Below, in pieces: positions 12,280-23,149 of a DNA stretch of 64,000 nt. Origin of the DNA: Cacajao melanocephalus (lineage: Eukaryota > Chordata > Mammalia > Primates > Pitheciidae); contig CAUYLG010017860.1 in the NCBI GenBank assembly GCA_963573385.1, forward strand, positions 1 to 64,000, written 5' to 3'. A program made the translations under genes and the position numbers. Positions within the stretch are counted from its first letter, which is position 1. The number at the start of each line of letters is the position of its first letter. The notes beneath the pieces were generated by a model. It was not told where the DNA came from and ran no database searches. It saw nothing but the letters and a program-made list of their open reading frames with translations.

Positions 12280-12510
12280 TCTCTTATAAGAGGTGAAGTC
12301 TATTTCTCTACTCCTTGACCAATTACTTGTTTTGGCCAATGCAACAAGTGCAAAAGTAATCCAGACAGAGGCTTCAAAGTGCTTGCACATTGGTGCTTGC
12401 TCTCTTGCTGTCAGTAGCCTTCTGCCACTAGGTGACTAGCCCAGGATGGTAGGCGACAGGGTGAGGACCTAGTGTGAGGGCTGAGCAGCCATCCCATCTG
12501 AGGTCCCAGA
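12280..12510 (+). mobile_element. MLT1-like MaLR LTR, partial
   Basis: The sequence follows the middle of an MLT1-type LTR: 'GAGGTGAAGTCTATTTCTC', then 'TTGTTTTGGCCAATG', then the region ending near 'CATCCCATCTGAGG'. The ends are too decayed to place. It contains a CTCF-core-like match at 12425-12436. Confidence 0.5.
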
Positions 12511-12854
12511 TAAGAGGTACCTGGAGAATTGTGACATGAACTCTCAAGGGTGTTTTGTGCCCTTTCAGCTTTCTCTTCCTTTAAGTGGATATTTGGGAAA
12601 AGTTAAAAATAAGAAAACTTTAAAAATACTATTTAGAATCATTTCTCAGTGAAATTACATTCTTAATTTCTTGTTGATAGATTTCACTTTAATCTTCTTG
12701 TGGTTCCAGGAGCAGAATAACCAACAGGATATTTGCATATAACCCCACTTTTGCTTTTCAATAGTGCCTAAAATCATGAAAATGATATTTCTTCTTTGAA
12801 TTTACTAGGTTTTGGAGAGGGTCACTAGGCAGCACAATTTAATAGTGTCTAAAT

Positions 12855-12930
12855 AAGACAACTTATGTAAAATACAAGGCACAGTGTCAGGCAGATACTG
12901 GATGTTCCATGCTTGTTTGTTGAATAAAGG
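12855..12930 (+). repeat. MIR or L2 3' tail
   Basis: 'AAGGCACAGTGTCAGGCAGATACTGG' followed by 'TTTGTTGAATAAAGG' matches the shared 3' end of MIR/L2-type retroposons. It is too short to choose between the families. Confidence 0.55.
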
Positions 12931-13637
12931 CAAGAATACTTAACTCATTCTTGAAATAAAGTGAAATATTTTTCAAACTTTGAGATCTTCTTACAATGGA
13001 ACTATAGTGCATCTACATTTATTTCTTCATATCTTTTTCTGAATTTTGATCTTAATTTTGCATATGCCTATTTTTAGACACTCGTTGAAGGCATAATTGC
13101 AAAAGGGTGGAACTAGGGATGGAAAAGAAAGGCGAGAGGACAGAAAACAAAGTAGGAGAAAGGTTTTACAGTCTTGGCTCAGCTACAGAAAGTGGATGTA
13201 AAATAATCTTGGCCTTAAAACTACTCGGGAATCGGTTGCAGTGAAGAAGCTGATAGATGTTTTAGAAGAATCAGGTACCTCTGCTGTATTTTCATGTAGA
13301 CATGAGGTAGCATTAAGGCTGTGTTTAACTTCTGTATTTGTGAGAGCAGTTGAGAAATACCTACTTAGCTCTGGCAATATGACTGAGTTAAATAAACATT
13401 TCCCAGACTGTTCATATCTCAAGCTCCCAAGTTAACTGCAATTTGAGACCTTAAAGGCATGTTTCAACAGTTCATAATTATAAAGCACTGAACATTTAAG
13501 TGGAAGACCAAGAACAACAACAAAAGAAAATATCAATCAAATGCTTTTTTTCAATATGTAGATCAGCAAAATGAATTACAAGCATTTCATTTGCACTTCA
13601 AAGATAGAAGATCTTGAAATATCTCAATCACATGAAA
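12931..13637. other. Single-copy DNA, no gene seen
   Basis: No recognisable repeat or gene. The 79- and 64-codon frames on opposite strands around 13183-13435 overlap each other and look like chance. Confidence 0.5.
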
Positions 13638-13852
13638 CAGAGGTTGGCAAACTACAACCTGTAGAAGAAATCTGGCCTGCCACCTGTTTTGGTAAATAAA
13701 GGTTTATTGGAGCACAAACATGCCCATTAATTTGCATATTGTCTATGGCTGGTTTTGAGATACACTAGTAATTCAGACACAGACCAGATGGCCTGCAAAG
13801 CCTAAAATATTTACTGTCTGCTCCTTTAAAGAAAATGTTTTTCTAGCCTCTG
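13638..13852 (+). mobile_element. MER3-like hAT (Blackjack-type) non-autonomous DNA transposon
   Basis: The piece is about 215 bp with near-inverted ends: 'CAGAGGTTGGCAAAC' at the left and 'TTTCTAGCCTCTG' at the right. The middle carries 'GGTTTATTGGAGCACA' and 'CCTAAAATATTTACTGTCTG', as in this family. Flanking octamers ACATGAAA (13630-13637) and ACATAGAA (13853-13860) agree at 6 of 8 bases, consistent with a decayed 8-bp hAT target duplication. Orientation follows the 'TTGGCAAACTAC...' end as 5'. Confidence 0.8.
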
Positions 13853-16199
13853 ACATAGAATAAGGTAAATGGAAACTGTATGCATGTATCTTTATGACTC
13901 AAGATGTGTAAAATGTTAACGGCATTCTCTTTATATTACCTTCGCTATCTTGGCTATTTCATTTGGTGACCTCGTATTGGGTTTTCTGGCTTAAATATAA
14001 GACCCAGGTATATCTAGGCAGGGAAAGTAAGAGCTCGAGAAGCCCATTTTCATGGGGAGTAGGAGCATCTTTGGAGAACTTCATCTGGGGCAAGACCAAG
14101 TTAGGAACTCAGGGCTCACCTCAGTAGCAAAGTGTTGGCTGCACCAAGGGGCATTTCTGAGTACAGCTCAGTTTTAGTTATTGAAATTTGTTTTCCAAGC
14201 ACAACTTCATCAAACTTACCTTTTCATCCTCGTGAAATCAGGAACCAAAATTATTCTGAGTTATTTCACAGAAATATCTTTAAGAAATCAGTCATATGCA
14301 GTGCTGCTTTGGGATCCCTTTAAAGGGGCATAAACACACACAAATGAAAGGGAGAGAGGCATCTCTCCCTTCAGTGCCATGCAATGTCATGCAGTTGTGG
14401 CAATGTGTTGACTCTGGTGAGGTTTTGGTATCAAGAAATGTGGTAACCAAGATAATGGATAGTGAAGCTTGGTTGAACAGAAAGGTTGAACAGAAGCACG
14501 GGCCCTTGGAGCTTGGGCTACAGTGTAAGAAGTGCAGAGAAAACTTCAGTTCCAGCAGAGTAGCCCCGAGGGCTAGAGATTTAGCAGAGTTGAATGACGC
14601 TTAGAGACTATCACTCAGCACTCAAGCTTCAGCCAACTTTCTGAGTTAGCCCTGACCACACCAGTGAAAGAAATAAATATTTTGTTCTTATCTGGAAAAA
14701 TAATCCAGAATTATTTTTCCATTTGTTTAAAAGTAGCTGAGGGAATCAGAGTAGATAGGAATCAGAGAATTGCTCTTGTGCCACCAGGAATATAAGGAGA
14801 AGAGAATGTGGATCCGATTAGCTCTTCCTCCTAACCTCAAGCCACAAGTTTGTTCTTCCCCAGGAAGTAATGACCTTTAGGCCCATGTCTTTTATCTTTA
14901 CAGGTTTGCGAAGAGCCAATGCAAAATGCCCTTCACCACAGCAGATTCTGAGGCCAATCTCCAAAACCGTATGGGAAAGAGACCAGCTGCTGAGAAAATA
15001 CAGGTCTCTTTCGAAATCAAGAAAGAAAGTTTTTCCCTTACTTCGATCATGTCACTTAATTTTTCATAGTCTAAGCTAAAAAGTAACACTTTTTATAGAG
15101 AGATTCTTCCAGGAAAGGGGCCTTATGCCTTTGGTTTTCAAGAAGTATTTCTTCTAAGGTGCAATGTGTTTTCTGGAGGAATGGCTTATATGAAAGAATT
15201 ATACTTCACCTATAGAACATTATAAAATTTCCTCAAGTTCATCAAAGCAATAAAATAAAAGCTAGGGATGATGGAGATCCAGCTCCACAAAAAGAGTCTT
15301 CATGGTCAAATATGTTAGGGAAATGCTGAATTTGAAAAAAATAAAATAAATGGTTTATTACATCAGAACTTCTGAGGTTCTTAAATATACCAATATGTGA
15401 AATGCAGTTTCATGTGAGTGATATAATTTGAAGCATTACCCAAATGTATTTGAGCACTGGAACCCTTTTGTGTACCATAATGTTACACAAAGTACATTCA
15501 TTCTTTGCATGTTTTAGAAATCTCAGTTTATTATGGGATAGGAATTTGCTTAGGATGGTAGTCACCTGGGAGTATGCATTGTATTAGACAGAACTCTTAC
15601 GGCTGAGAGTGATAAAAAATTCAATGCAAAATAGCTTAGGTAAAAACAAAATGCTCTTCTTACGTTGCTGAGAAGCTGGGGTGTGTGACTCATGCACACT
15701 CAGTCACTTCTCTCTGTCCATTCCATCTTTCAGCTCTGCTTTTCTCTGGTTTTATTTTTGTTTGATTTGGTTTCGCTATTTTGGTTTTGTTTTGTCTCCC
15801 CCAGATAGGCTCTTTGTACAAGGTGGAAGGAAAGACTGCTTCTTTTCTGAGAATCTCAGCAAAATTCAGAAACAGCACTCACTGTCTAACTTGGGTGATG
15901 GATCATCCCCTAATCCAAAATCTGTGACAAGGAAATGCAGAACTGTGATAGGTTAGGTCAAGGACATGTGTCCACCCCATGATGAAAGTGAAGAAGCAGT
16001 TATTTCATTCAATCTATATGGAATATGTTCTTAATAGGGGAATATTTTAATGGAAGATAAATGAAGAGATGTCGGGCAGGTAAGAAATCAACCAATGTCC
16101 ACTCGGTCCGTTCATGTATAATTATGTCTGGTGGGATGCCTCCCTGCTCAGGCTTTAAATTTATTAATCCTATGTCACAGTCATTGTCTTTGGTCAAGT

Positions 16200-16260
16200 A
16201 AATTCACTTGGAAGGAAACATGTTCTTGAAACATGTTGGAAATTCACTTGGAAGGAAACA
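16200..16260. repeat. 21-bp direct duplication, 40-bp period
   Basis: The 21-mer beginning AAATTCACTTGG occurs at 16200-16220 and again, perfectly, at 16240-16260. The 19 bases between the copies, together with the end of the first copy, form the two p53-type half-sites. Confidence 0.9.
16216..16238. promoter_or_regulatory. Candidate p53/p63/p73 response element
   Basis: Two half-sites of the form RRRCWWGYYY: AAACATGTTC (16216-16225, 10 of 10) and AAACATGTTG (16229-16238, 9 of 10), separated by the 3-base spacer TTG. Both have the CATG core that is preferred for strong binding. It is not inside a repeat I recognise. Binding is inference. Confidence 0.45.
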
Positions 16261-16333
16261 CCTATATTCTCCTTTATCTTGTACCAATTATTAACTCTGT
16301 AAACCAAAGAGTAAAAAGATTCTCTAAAAGAGT

Positions 16334-16511
16334 CATTTGTAAAGTGTGATCCTACAGCAGCAGCACTAACACCAGCTGGAAACTTGGTAGAAAGGCAAAC
16401 AGTTGGATGTCACCCAGACCCACTGAAGCAAATCTCCAGGGTTGGACACAGTAAAGTGTTTTCTCAAGTCCTCTAGGTGATGCTGAAGCACACTGAAGCT
16501 GAGAACCACAG
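16334..16511 (-). mobile_element. MER5A-like hAT-Charlie DNA transposon
   Basis: The interval reads as the reverse complement of MER5A: 'AAAGTGTGATCCTACAGCAGCAG' at the left, 'CACCCAGACCCACTGAAGCAAA' in the middle, and 'GGTGATGCTGAAGCACACTGAAGCTGAGAACCAC' at the right (given here only as landmarks). Length is close to the family's full 189 bp. Confidence 0.8.
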
Positions 16512-17981
16512 TTATTTAGTGATAGTTCGGAATCACCTAACCATTGGTCACTTCAGAACCTCCAATGGAAGCTTTCTCTTAATAATGTGCATGAGGAATT
16601 CTTCTTAGCTCATTTTGATTCAACAGGTCCAGGATGGTGCTTGCTCATCTGTATTTTACTGGAGTTCCAGAAATTTCACTGCATATTCAAGTTTAAGGAC
16701 CACTGTTTGAAAAGAGCAAAATGTTTAGGGCAAGGCTGGTAGCTAAATTTCAACAGTATAGGCAGCCACCATAATTGAAGAACAGCCTATTAATTGGGAC
16801 AGAATGGAAACTGACCCCAAGATTTGAAAGCAGGTGTAGCAGAAAAACCTCAAGCCAGGAAGGCTAATGAAATGTGATGACGATGAGGGAAGTCCTTTCA
16901 AAGAATGTAGTATAACTGAGCAACACTCAGGAACTGAAGAAGAGAGAGGCTCCCACAACTCAGCAGTCCTAGAGACATTTGGAAGAGGACAAGGCACAGA
17001 ACAAAATAATGTTTGAGCAAAGCTATTAGGTAATCTTGCAAGGTCAAGAGGTGGGTCCTAAGTGGCAACAGATTCTACCATCAGGCTACGGAGAGCATTC
17101 ATACAGACGTCTTCCAAAATATAGACATTTTCTGTTATTTCAGCCCTCCTGACACACATGGAAAACAACTCACCAGCAGTGTCATCTTGGGATACGGAAA
17201 GCAAAGACACATAACACCCTTCAACAAGATTCTTGGCAGCATCGATAATCTCAACATGTATTAAAAATACCGGCAACAAATGCTTGATTTCCTGAGGGAT
17301 AATTATGCAGAAAAGCGTGGCCAGCTGTTCACCTTCTCCCAGAGGATGTGGGCTTAAGTGGCAGTACAGGGGATGCAGTTCATCGTAAGGAGATCCTTTC
17401 TGCCAGGAAAGTCTTGAGATGCAGACGCTAGAATGGATTATTGAGAAAGGCTGAGGAAGGCCAGAGGGAGCTGTCTTCTGGGGTGTGGCCCATTGCACTC
17501 AGAGCTCTTCTTGCTTCCCTAAGATAGTCCCTGGTATTTCTGCAAACTCCATTCAATGAAGCAGATGTGGAACAGTTTCTAATACATGGATTGCCAAAAC
17601 ATCGAGGACTTGAGGGAATGAGGCAAACAGAGCCTGTTAGGTTTAAATAATCCTCTGACGGCCCCCCTGGGAACTCCCTAGCAATCCAAACTAGAGCATG
17701 CATGCAAGCAGTCTACCCTTAAGTATTTAATAAGAGATGTTCTGGTTGGTGGATTTCTGTGGCTCTTCGCTTCTTTTTTCCACCTACTTTTAATCATTTC
17801 ACTGCCTCTTAGAACTTCCACCAAGTGCTGATGGATGGAAACTGGAGAGAAAAACTCAAGTCAGTTTTGCTATAGGTTAGCAGCTCTGCTATAGGAAGTG
17901 GCCTCCTAAACTCGGAGGGACAAGAGCCTACTTAATAAACACAGTAAAAGAAATGCCATCTATTTGAAGTCTCTCCAGAAA
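16512..17981. other. Single-copy DNA with unassigned minus-strand frames
   Basis: No recognised repeat. The minus strand has a 146-codon frame (17498-17058) overlapped by a 91-codon frame (17703-17428). I recognise no domain in either, and frames of this length are expected by chance in a window this size. Confidence 0.5.
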
Positions 17982-18150
17982 CAGTGTGGTGTAAGAAAGA
18001 TGGCATAGGATTGACAGTTGGTCAACTTCATTCTCTTACAAGCTGAATCTCTGTTCATAACTGATAAGACTGAGATAAAACCATCTACCTAGTGGGGGCC
18101 TTGTGAGAACGAAATGGGCTAATAAATGCTCAGTGTGGAGCACTGTCTCC
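17982..18150 (+). mobile_element. MIR SINE
   Basis: The sequence follows MIR from 'ACAGTGTGGTGTAAGAAAG' through 'AGACTGAGATAAAACCATCTACC' to 'GGGCTAATAAATGCTCAGTG', in sense orientation, with typical high divergence. Confidence 0.75.
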
Positions 18151-18759
18151 CTGTGCTGTTAGTGCTGCTGAACCACAGAACCCTAGGCTCATCTTTTAAA
18201 CAGAATCCTGAAGGACCCCAAAACTAGATCTAAGGGGAGGAAAAAGAAATGAGAGAAGAAAGAAGCAGTGAAAGGCAGAAACGTAGGAGCTGAATCAACA
18301 GCACACAGGCTGTTGGGGCTGCTGCTGCATCTCTAAAGCTATGACCTGCTACTGCTACTACTACCATGACCCCTATTATTGGGAGTTTATTAAGGATTTG
18401 CTGTATGCCAAAGACTCAAGTATATGGCCTCTGATCATCTAACTAGTAAGTGCAGATCCTGAATCAAAACCAAAATATGCCTGAATTCAAAGCCTGTGCA
18501 TTTGTTATACCCTGGATGATGCTGAACAAAGACTAGATCCCAGTGAAGGAATGCATGTGTTTCCAACTTTTTTTAAAAACAGTTTTTCTTTTAATTCCCC
18601 ATGCACACTCTCACTAAGTGAGGTTCCCTAAGCTTGTTCTTATTCCCTGTAACCTGACAGAGCCTGAATATACAACTTGAGTTCCTCAATGTGTTTGCTC
18701 CTGACCTCCATTTGATAGAGCAACCTCTTAGGTAAAAACTGGTTTCTGGGCATCTCTAC

Positions 18760-20296
18760 CCTAGCATGGTTATTTAATCCTATGAGTCTCCCTCTGCACA
18801 CTGCTTTAACTGCATCTCACAGATTTTGATATTTTTCATTCCACTTTTCTACTTTCCTTTTGGATTTCCTATCTGACTTATTATTTAGATGTATGTTGTT
18901 AACTTTTCAACAGTTTGGAGCTTTTATTATTTTCTGCCTGTTACTGATTTCTAATTTAATTTCATTATGGTTGGAAAATACACTTTGTTTGATTTTATTT
19001 CCTTTAAGTTGTTATTTTACGACCAAGAATATAGTCTATCGTGATAAATGTCCATGTGTTCTTGAAACATATGTGTATTCTGTTATTGTTGAACAGGACG
19101 TTTTATAAATATCAGTTGAATCCATTTGGCTGTGGTATTATTTTTGTTCCTCTTTTTTCTTGCTGATTTTATTTCTACCTTTTTAGTAATTATTTAAAGA
19201 GATGTCAAAGTCTTTAACTATCATTTCTCCTTTTATTTGTGTTACCTTCATTTTGAAGTTTTGTTGTTAGGTATAGGAATGCAAAGGATATTATATTTAC
19301 TTGTGATTTTATCATTATGTAGCGTCTCTCTTTATCCCTAGTAATTTTCCTTGCCCTAAAGTGTACTTTATCTGATATTTATATAGCCACATGAGCTTTT
19401 TATCCATTACTATTTGCAGTTATCTTCTCCATTATTTTATCTTTACCCTAGCCATATCATTATTTATTTGTTTATTTTAGAGAAGATGTCTTACTTTGTT
19501 GCCCAGGCTGGACTCAAACTCCTAGGCTCAAGTCATCCTCACACCTCAGCCTTCTGAGTAGTGGGGATTACACATGCCACTATGCCTAGTTCATCCATAT
19601 CATTATTTTAAAACGGGCTTGTTTTAGGTAGTTTATGGTTTAAATTTTATTTTTATTTATTATGACAATCTAAATCTTTTAATTGGTGTGGTTAGATCAT
19701 CTATATTCCATGTAATCATTTTTATATTTGGATTTAGGTTTACCATTTTGTTTTTTGTATTGTTTGCTTCCTCTGTTTTACATTTCTCTTTTTCTCCTTA
19801 ATGCTTTCTCCTTGTTTGAATTTTTGAGCATTTCATTTTAATTTTTCTGTTCCATTTAGACTATATTTATTTGTATAGGTGTTTAAAGTGGTTTCATTGC
19901 AAATTATAATATACAAACAACTTTTTACAGTCTGCTTAGGGTTGATGTTTTACTACTTCACATGGAATGCTGAAACCTTCCTGCCATATAGATCTCTTTA
20001 TTCTCCTCATCCTGTGTTGTAGTTGTCATATATTATATCTACATACTTTAGAGCCTCTCCAGACTATGCTATAACATTTTTTAATTGTATAAATTTGAGC
20101 ATGAGAGAAAAATAGTCTATTACATTTGTCTATATATATAGCATTTCTTTTACTCTTCCTTCACTGCTCTAAGTTTCTTTCTGGTATCATTTTCCTTCTG
20201 CCAGAAGAACTTACTTTAGTACTTGTTTGATAACAGGTCTCCTAATGATGTATACTCTTAGTTTTTCCTTAACTGAGAATATCTTTATTACATCTT
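18760..20296 (-). mobile_element. Old LINE-1 (L1M type), antisense, interrupted by an Alu monomer
   Basis: The minus strand recovers diverged L1 ORF2 and upstream sequence. Plus-strand landmarks include 'ACTGATTTCTAATTTAATTTCATT' near 18941, 'AAGAATATAGTCTATC' near 19026, 'TGTGTATTCTGTTATTGTTG' near 19072, 'CTGATATTTATATAGCCAC' near 19372, and the upstream 'ACAGGTCTCCTAATGATG' block near 20234. A foreign monomer splits it at 19466-19594. No frame is intact. Confidence 0.82.
19466..19594 (-). mobile_element. Free left Alu monomer (FLAM-like), antisense
   Basis: A single Alu-type left arm ('GTTGCCCAGGCTGG', 'CCTCAGCCTTCTGAGTAG', 'GGGATTACACATGCCAC' on the plus strand) is inserted into the old L1. 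It is bounded by a perfect 14-bp target-site duplication, CCATATCATTATTT, at 19452-19465 and 19595-19608. Confidence 0.88.
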
Positions 20297-20432
20297 TCTT
20301 TCTTTCTTTCTTTCTTTCTTTTTTTTTTTTTTTGAGACAGATTCTCACTGTTTTCACCCAGGCTGGAGCACAATCGCATGATCTTGGCTCACTGCAACCT
20401 CCACTTCCCGGGTTCCAGCAATTCTCCTGCCC
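20297..20432 (-). mobile_element. Alu right arm, antisense, truncated
   Basis: A (TTTC)n/poly(T) tail at about 20294-20333 is followed by 'GAGACAGATTCTCACTG', 'CACCCAGGCTGGAGC' and 'GCTCACTGCAACCTCC', then stops at about 20432, where L1 ORF2 begins in mid-domain. The 5' part of the Alu is absent. Confidence 0.88.
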
Positions 20433-21300
20433 ATTTGGTCATCTGTTTACTCTGAAGATAGTTTCTTTTTCTGTGAAGAAGTTCTTTAGTTTAATTAGAT
20501 CCCATTTGTCAATTTTTTCGTTTGTTGCAATTGCTTCTGGAGTTTTAGACATGAAAACTTTGCCCATGCCTATATCCTAAATGGCATTGCCTAGGTTGTC
20601 TTCCAGGGCATTTATAGTTTTGGGTTTTACATTTAAGTCTTTAATCCATCTTGAGTTGATTTTTGTGTATGGTGTAAGGAAGGGGTCCAATTTCAATTTT
20701 CTGCATATGGCTACTCAGTTCTCCCAGCATCATTTATTAAATAGGAAATCCTTTCCCCATTGCTTGTTTTTGTCAGGTCTGTAAAAGATCAGATAGTTGT
20801 AGATGTGTTGTGTGGTCTTGTTTCTTGGTTCTCTAATCTGTTCCATTGGTCTGTGTCTGTTGTTGCGCCAATGCTATGCTGTTTTGGTAACAGTAGCCTT
20901 GTAGTATAGTTTGAAGTTGGTTAATGTGATGCCCCCAGCTTAGTTCTTTTTGATTAGGATTGCATTGTCTATATGAGCTCTTTTTTAGTTTCATATGAAT
21001 TTTAAAATAGTTTTTTTCTAGTTCCATGAAGAATGCCAGTGGTAGTTTAATGGGAATCGCACTAAATCTATAAATTGCTTTGAGCAGTATGATCATTTTC
21101 ACGATACTGATTCTTCCTATTTATGAGCATGGAATGTTATTCCATTTGTTTGTGTCCTCTCTGAGTTCTTTGAGCACTGGTTTGTAGTTCTCTTTGTAGA
21201 GGTCCTTCACTTTCCTTGTTAGCTGTATTCCTAGATATTTTATTCTCTTTGTGGCAATTGTGAAAGGGAATTCTTTTGTGATTTGGCTTTTGGCTTGTCA
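20433..21300 (-). mobile_element. Primate-age LINE-1 ORF2 internal fragment, antisense
   Basis: The minus strand carries the C-terminal half of ORF2 with only modest decay. The frame 21102-20833 reads through the '[11 protein letters not shown]' and 'ELEKNYF' stretch. The fragment starts mid-ORF2 at the Alu junction, so it lacks an L1 3' end and tail, and stops mid-ORF2 near 21300. It is younger than the L1 to its left. Confidence 0.9.
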
Positions 21301-23149
21301 CTCTACAACTCCTGACCCATTCTCTTCCAGCTATAGTTCCAATATCTACTCATTTCTCTATTACTTTCAGAGCTACTTAGGTCTATTCCCTATGCATAGC
21401 CCCAATGGCCGGTCTGAGGCCTGGCAGGTGGCCTATACTTTAATGAAGTTCTCAAGATGATGATACACTGTCAAGACTAGATACAGTCATGAACAGCTCT
21501 CAGATGAGCCTCGGAGTTCATAAACAGCATTATGCAATTTATCTCTCACTCTCCTTCCTTTTTGCAATCTGTCTGATGTTTTCTTCATGATTCCAGGCTC
21601 CACTTTCCCTTTTTAATACTGTAGTCAGAAAATCGGCTTTGTTTTTTCTGTTCTGCTTCACAATTCCCATGTCTACATCTATATTAATACCAAAATGCAT
21701 GAGGTCAGAGAGAAAAGACCACTTTTTCTTTCAGCACTTTAGTAATGTAGTCACTCTTGTGACTACAGCTTCCCCGGCCAGAGTGAATTCTCCTTACAAA
21801 AAGTGGTTCCCTATAGCTACTGCTCCTCTCATTTTCACCTCTACCATGCCATCATGTTATTGCCTTGGGGCTGGATGGAAAAGAACAGAAAAAAAATAAA
21901 ATAAAAGAGAATATCCCACATACACACACTCCTTATGACACTTAGGAGTCTCATTTTCTGCTCTTAAACTTGCAGGAGAGAAATTCTTTTGGAACTTTTT
22001 CCATCTGTATCTGCTGTGTACTTCTGGATTTTGGCTGCCTTTTAGTCCAGGCTGGATGATTCTGGAGTGAGGACAAATGAGAAACTCACTGTCAGTGTTG
22101 TATTATACGAACCTGGGTTTTCTTTTGTTAAGCTGCTGGCTATCATTGACTTTTGGGTTACTTAGCTGCTTCCTGCATTCTGTATAGAGCTTATTACTGC
22201 ATTCAGTGAGAGAGTCATAGGATAGAGTGTATTTATGCCATCTAGCCAGGAATGAGAACTTCAAGGACAGGATAATTTTTATAAACTTTGCTAATTAAGG
22301 AAACATCTCAAATATGCCTCAATTTTTTTGTGGCCCTAGTCCTATTATCATTATGACGTGATGTTTTGAATATTTTATCCTCATAGTATAGCCTGTTATG
22401 CCTATATTGTGGTCTCTTCTGAGAACATTTTCACTATTTTATCACTAATATAAAGCTATTGTGCTCTATGTTGAACCTGGTCAGGTTATGTTCAGTCTAA
22501 AGTCTTTGATGAATTTACATCATTGTTCATTGAGAAAGGAGGGAATCAGACATTTACATCATTCAGTTGTAACTGAAGTTGCAACTTTTTTTCTTTGCCA
22601 GCCACTAAGACCTACCATACCAACTGATTCAGCATCAAGATTTTCTGGATTTACAATCAGCCTCAGGACATAAATAACTTTTAGAGAATATCCTTCAACT
22701 AGATGATCTTATTGTACCATCATATCCAAAGATAAATGGCATCTTTATTTAAAAGATCTCTTTGGATATGCTGGTAAGCTATTTACATAGGATCAGGTTG
22801 AATGAAAAGTACAGAAGGAGGAGGTGGCTACCTTTTCCAGGGAGGCCCAAAACAAGATGTGGTCAGTAGGAGGTCCTGTGTTCTCAGGATGGGGCTCACA
22901 GTCTGTATTACAAAGGCCTGGCAGAGACTGATCAGAGGAGCCACTAATAACCTGCAGTATATCTTCTGATACTGTAAAATGGAAGAGTAGAACCACTAGC
23001 AGATTACCATTCACAAGAAGTCCCTAAATTATTATGTGAAACAATAACTAATCCATATACTTCTGCTAAACATAATAAATGTCCATTTTATAGTCAAAAG
23101 TTTGAGCTATTTCCCATGCTCCTACCAATGAAATGCTATATGACCAGCA
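21301..23149. other. Single-copy DNA, no gene seen
   Basis: No recognised repeat and no convincing exon. Open frames are up to 86 codons and unassigned. Confidence 0.45.

Larger units (their letters stand above)
13853..16333. other. Mostly single-copy DNA, no gene seen
   Basis: No clear gene. A 13-bp tandem duplication of 'GGTTGAACAGAA(A)' lies at 14471-14495. A possible splice acceptor precedes 14904 but no good donor follows. A possible ancient repeat covers about 15590-15990. A p53-type motif lies at 16216-16238 inside a 21-bp direct duplication. Confidence 0.5.

Noticed and set aside
14904..15080. Possible exon after TTTTATCTTTACAG
   Set aside because: The acceptor is plausible, but the only nearby donor (ACAG|GTCTCT) is weak, and the 69-codon frame has no recognised similarity.
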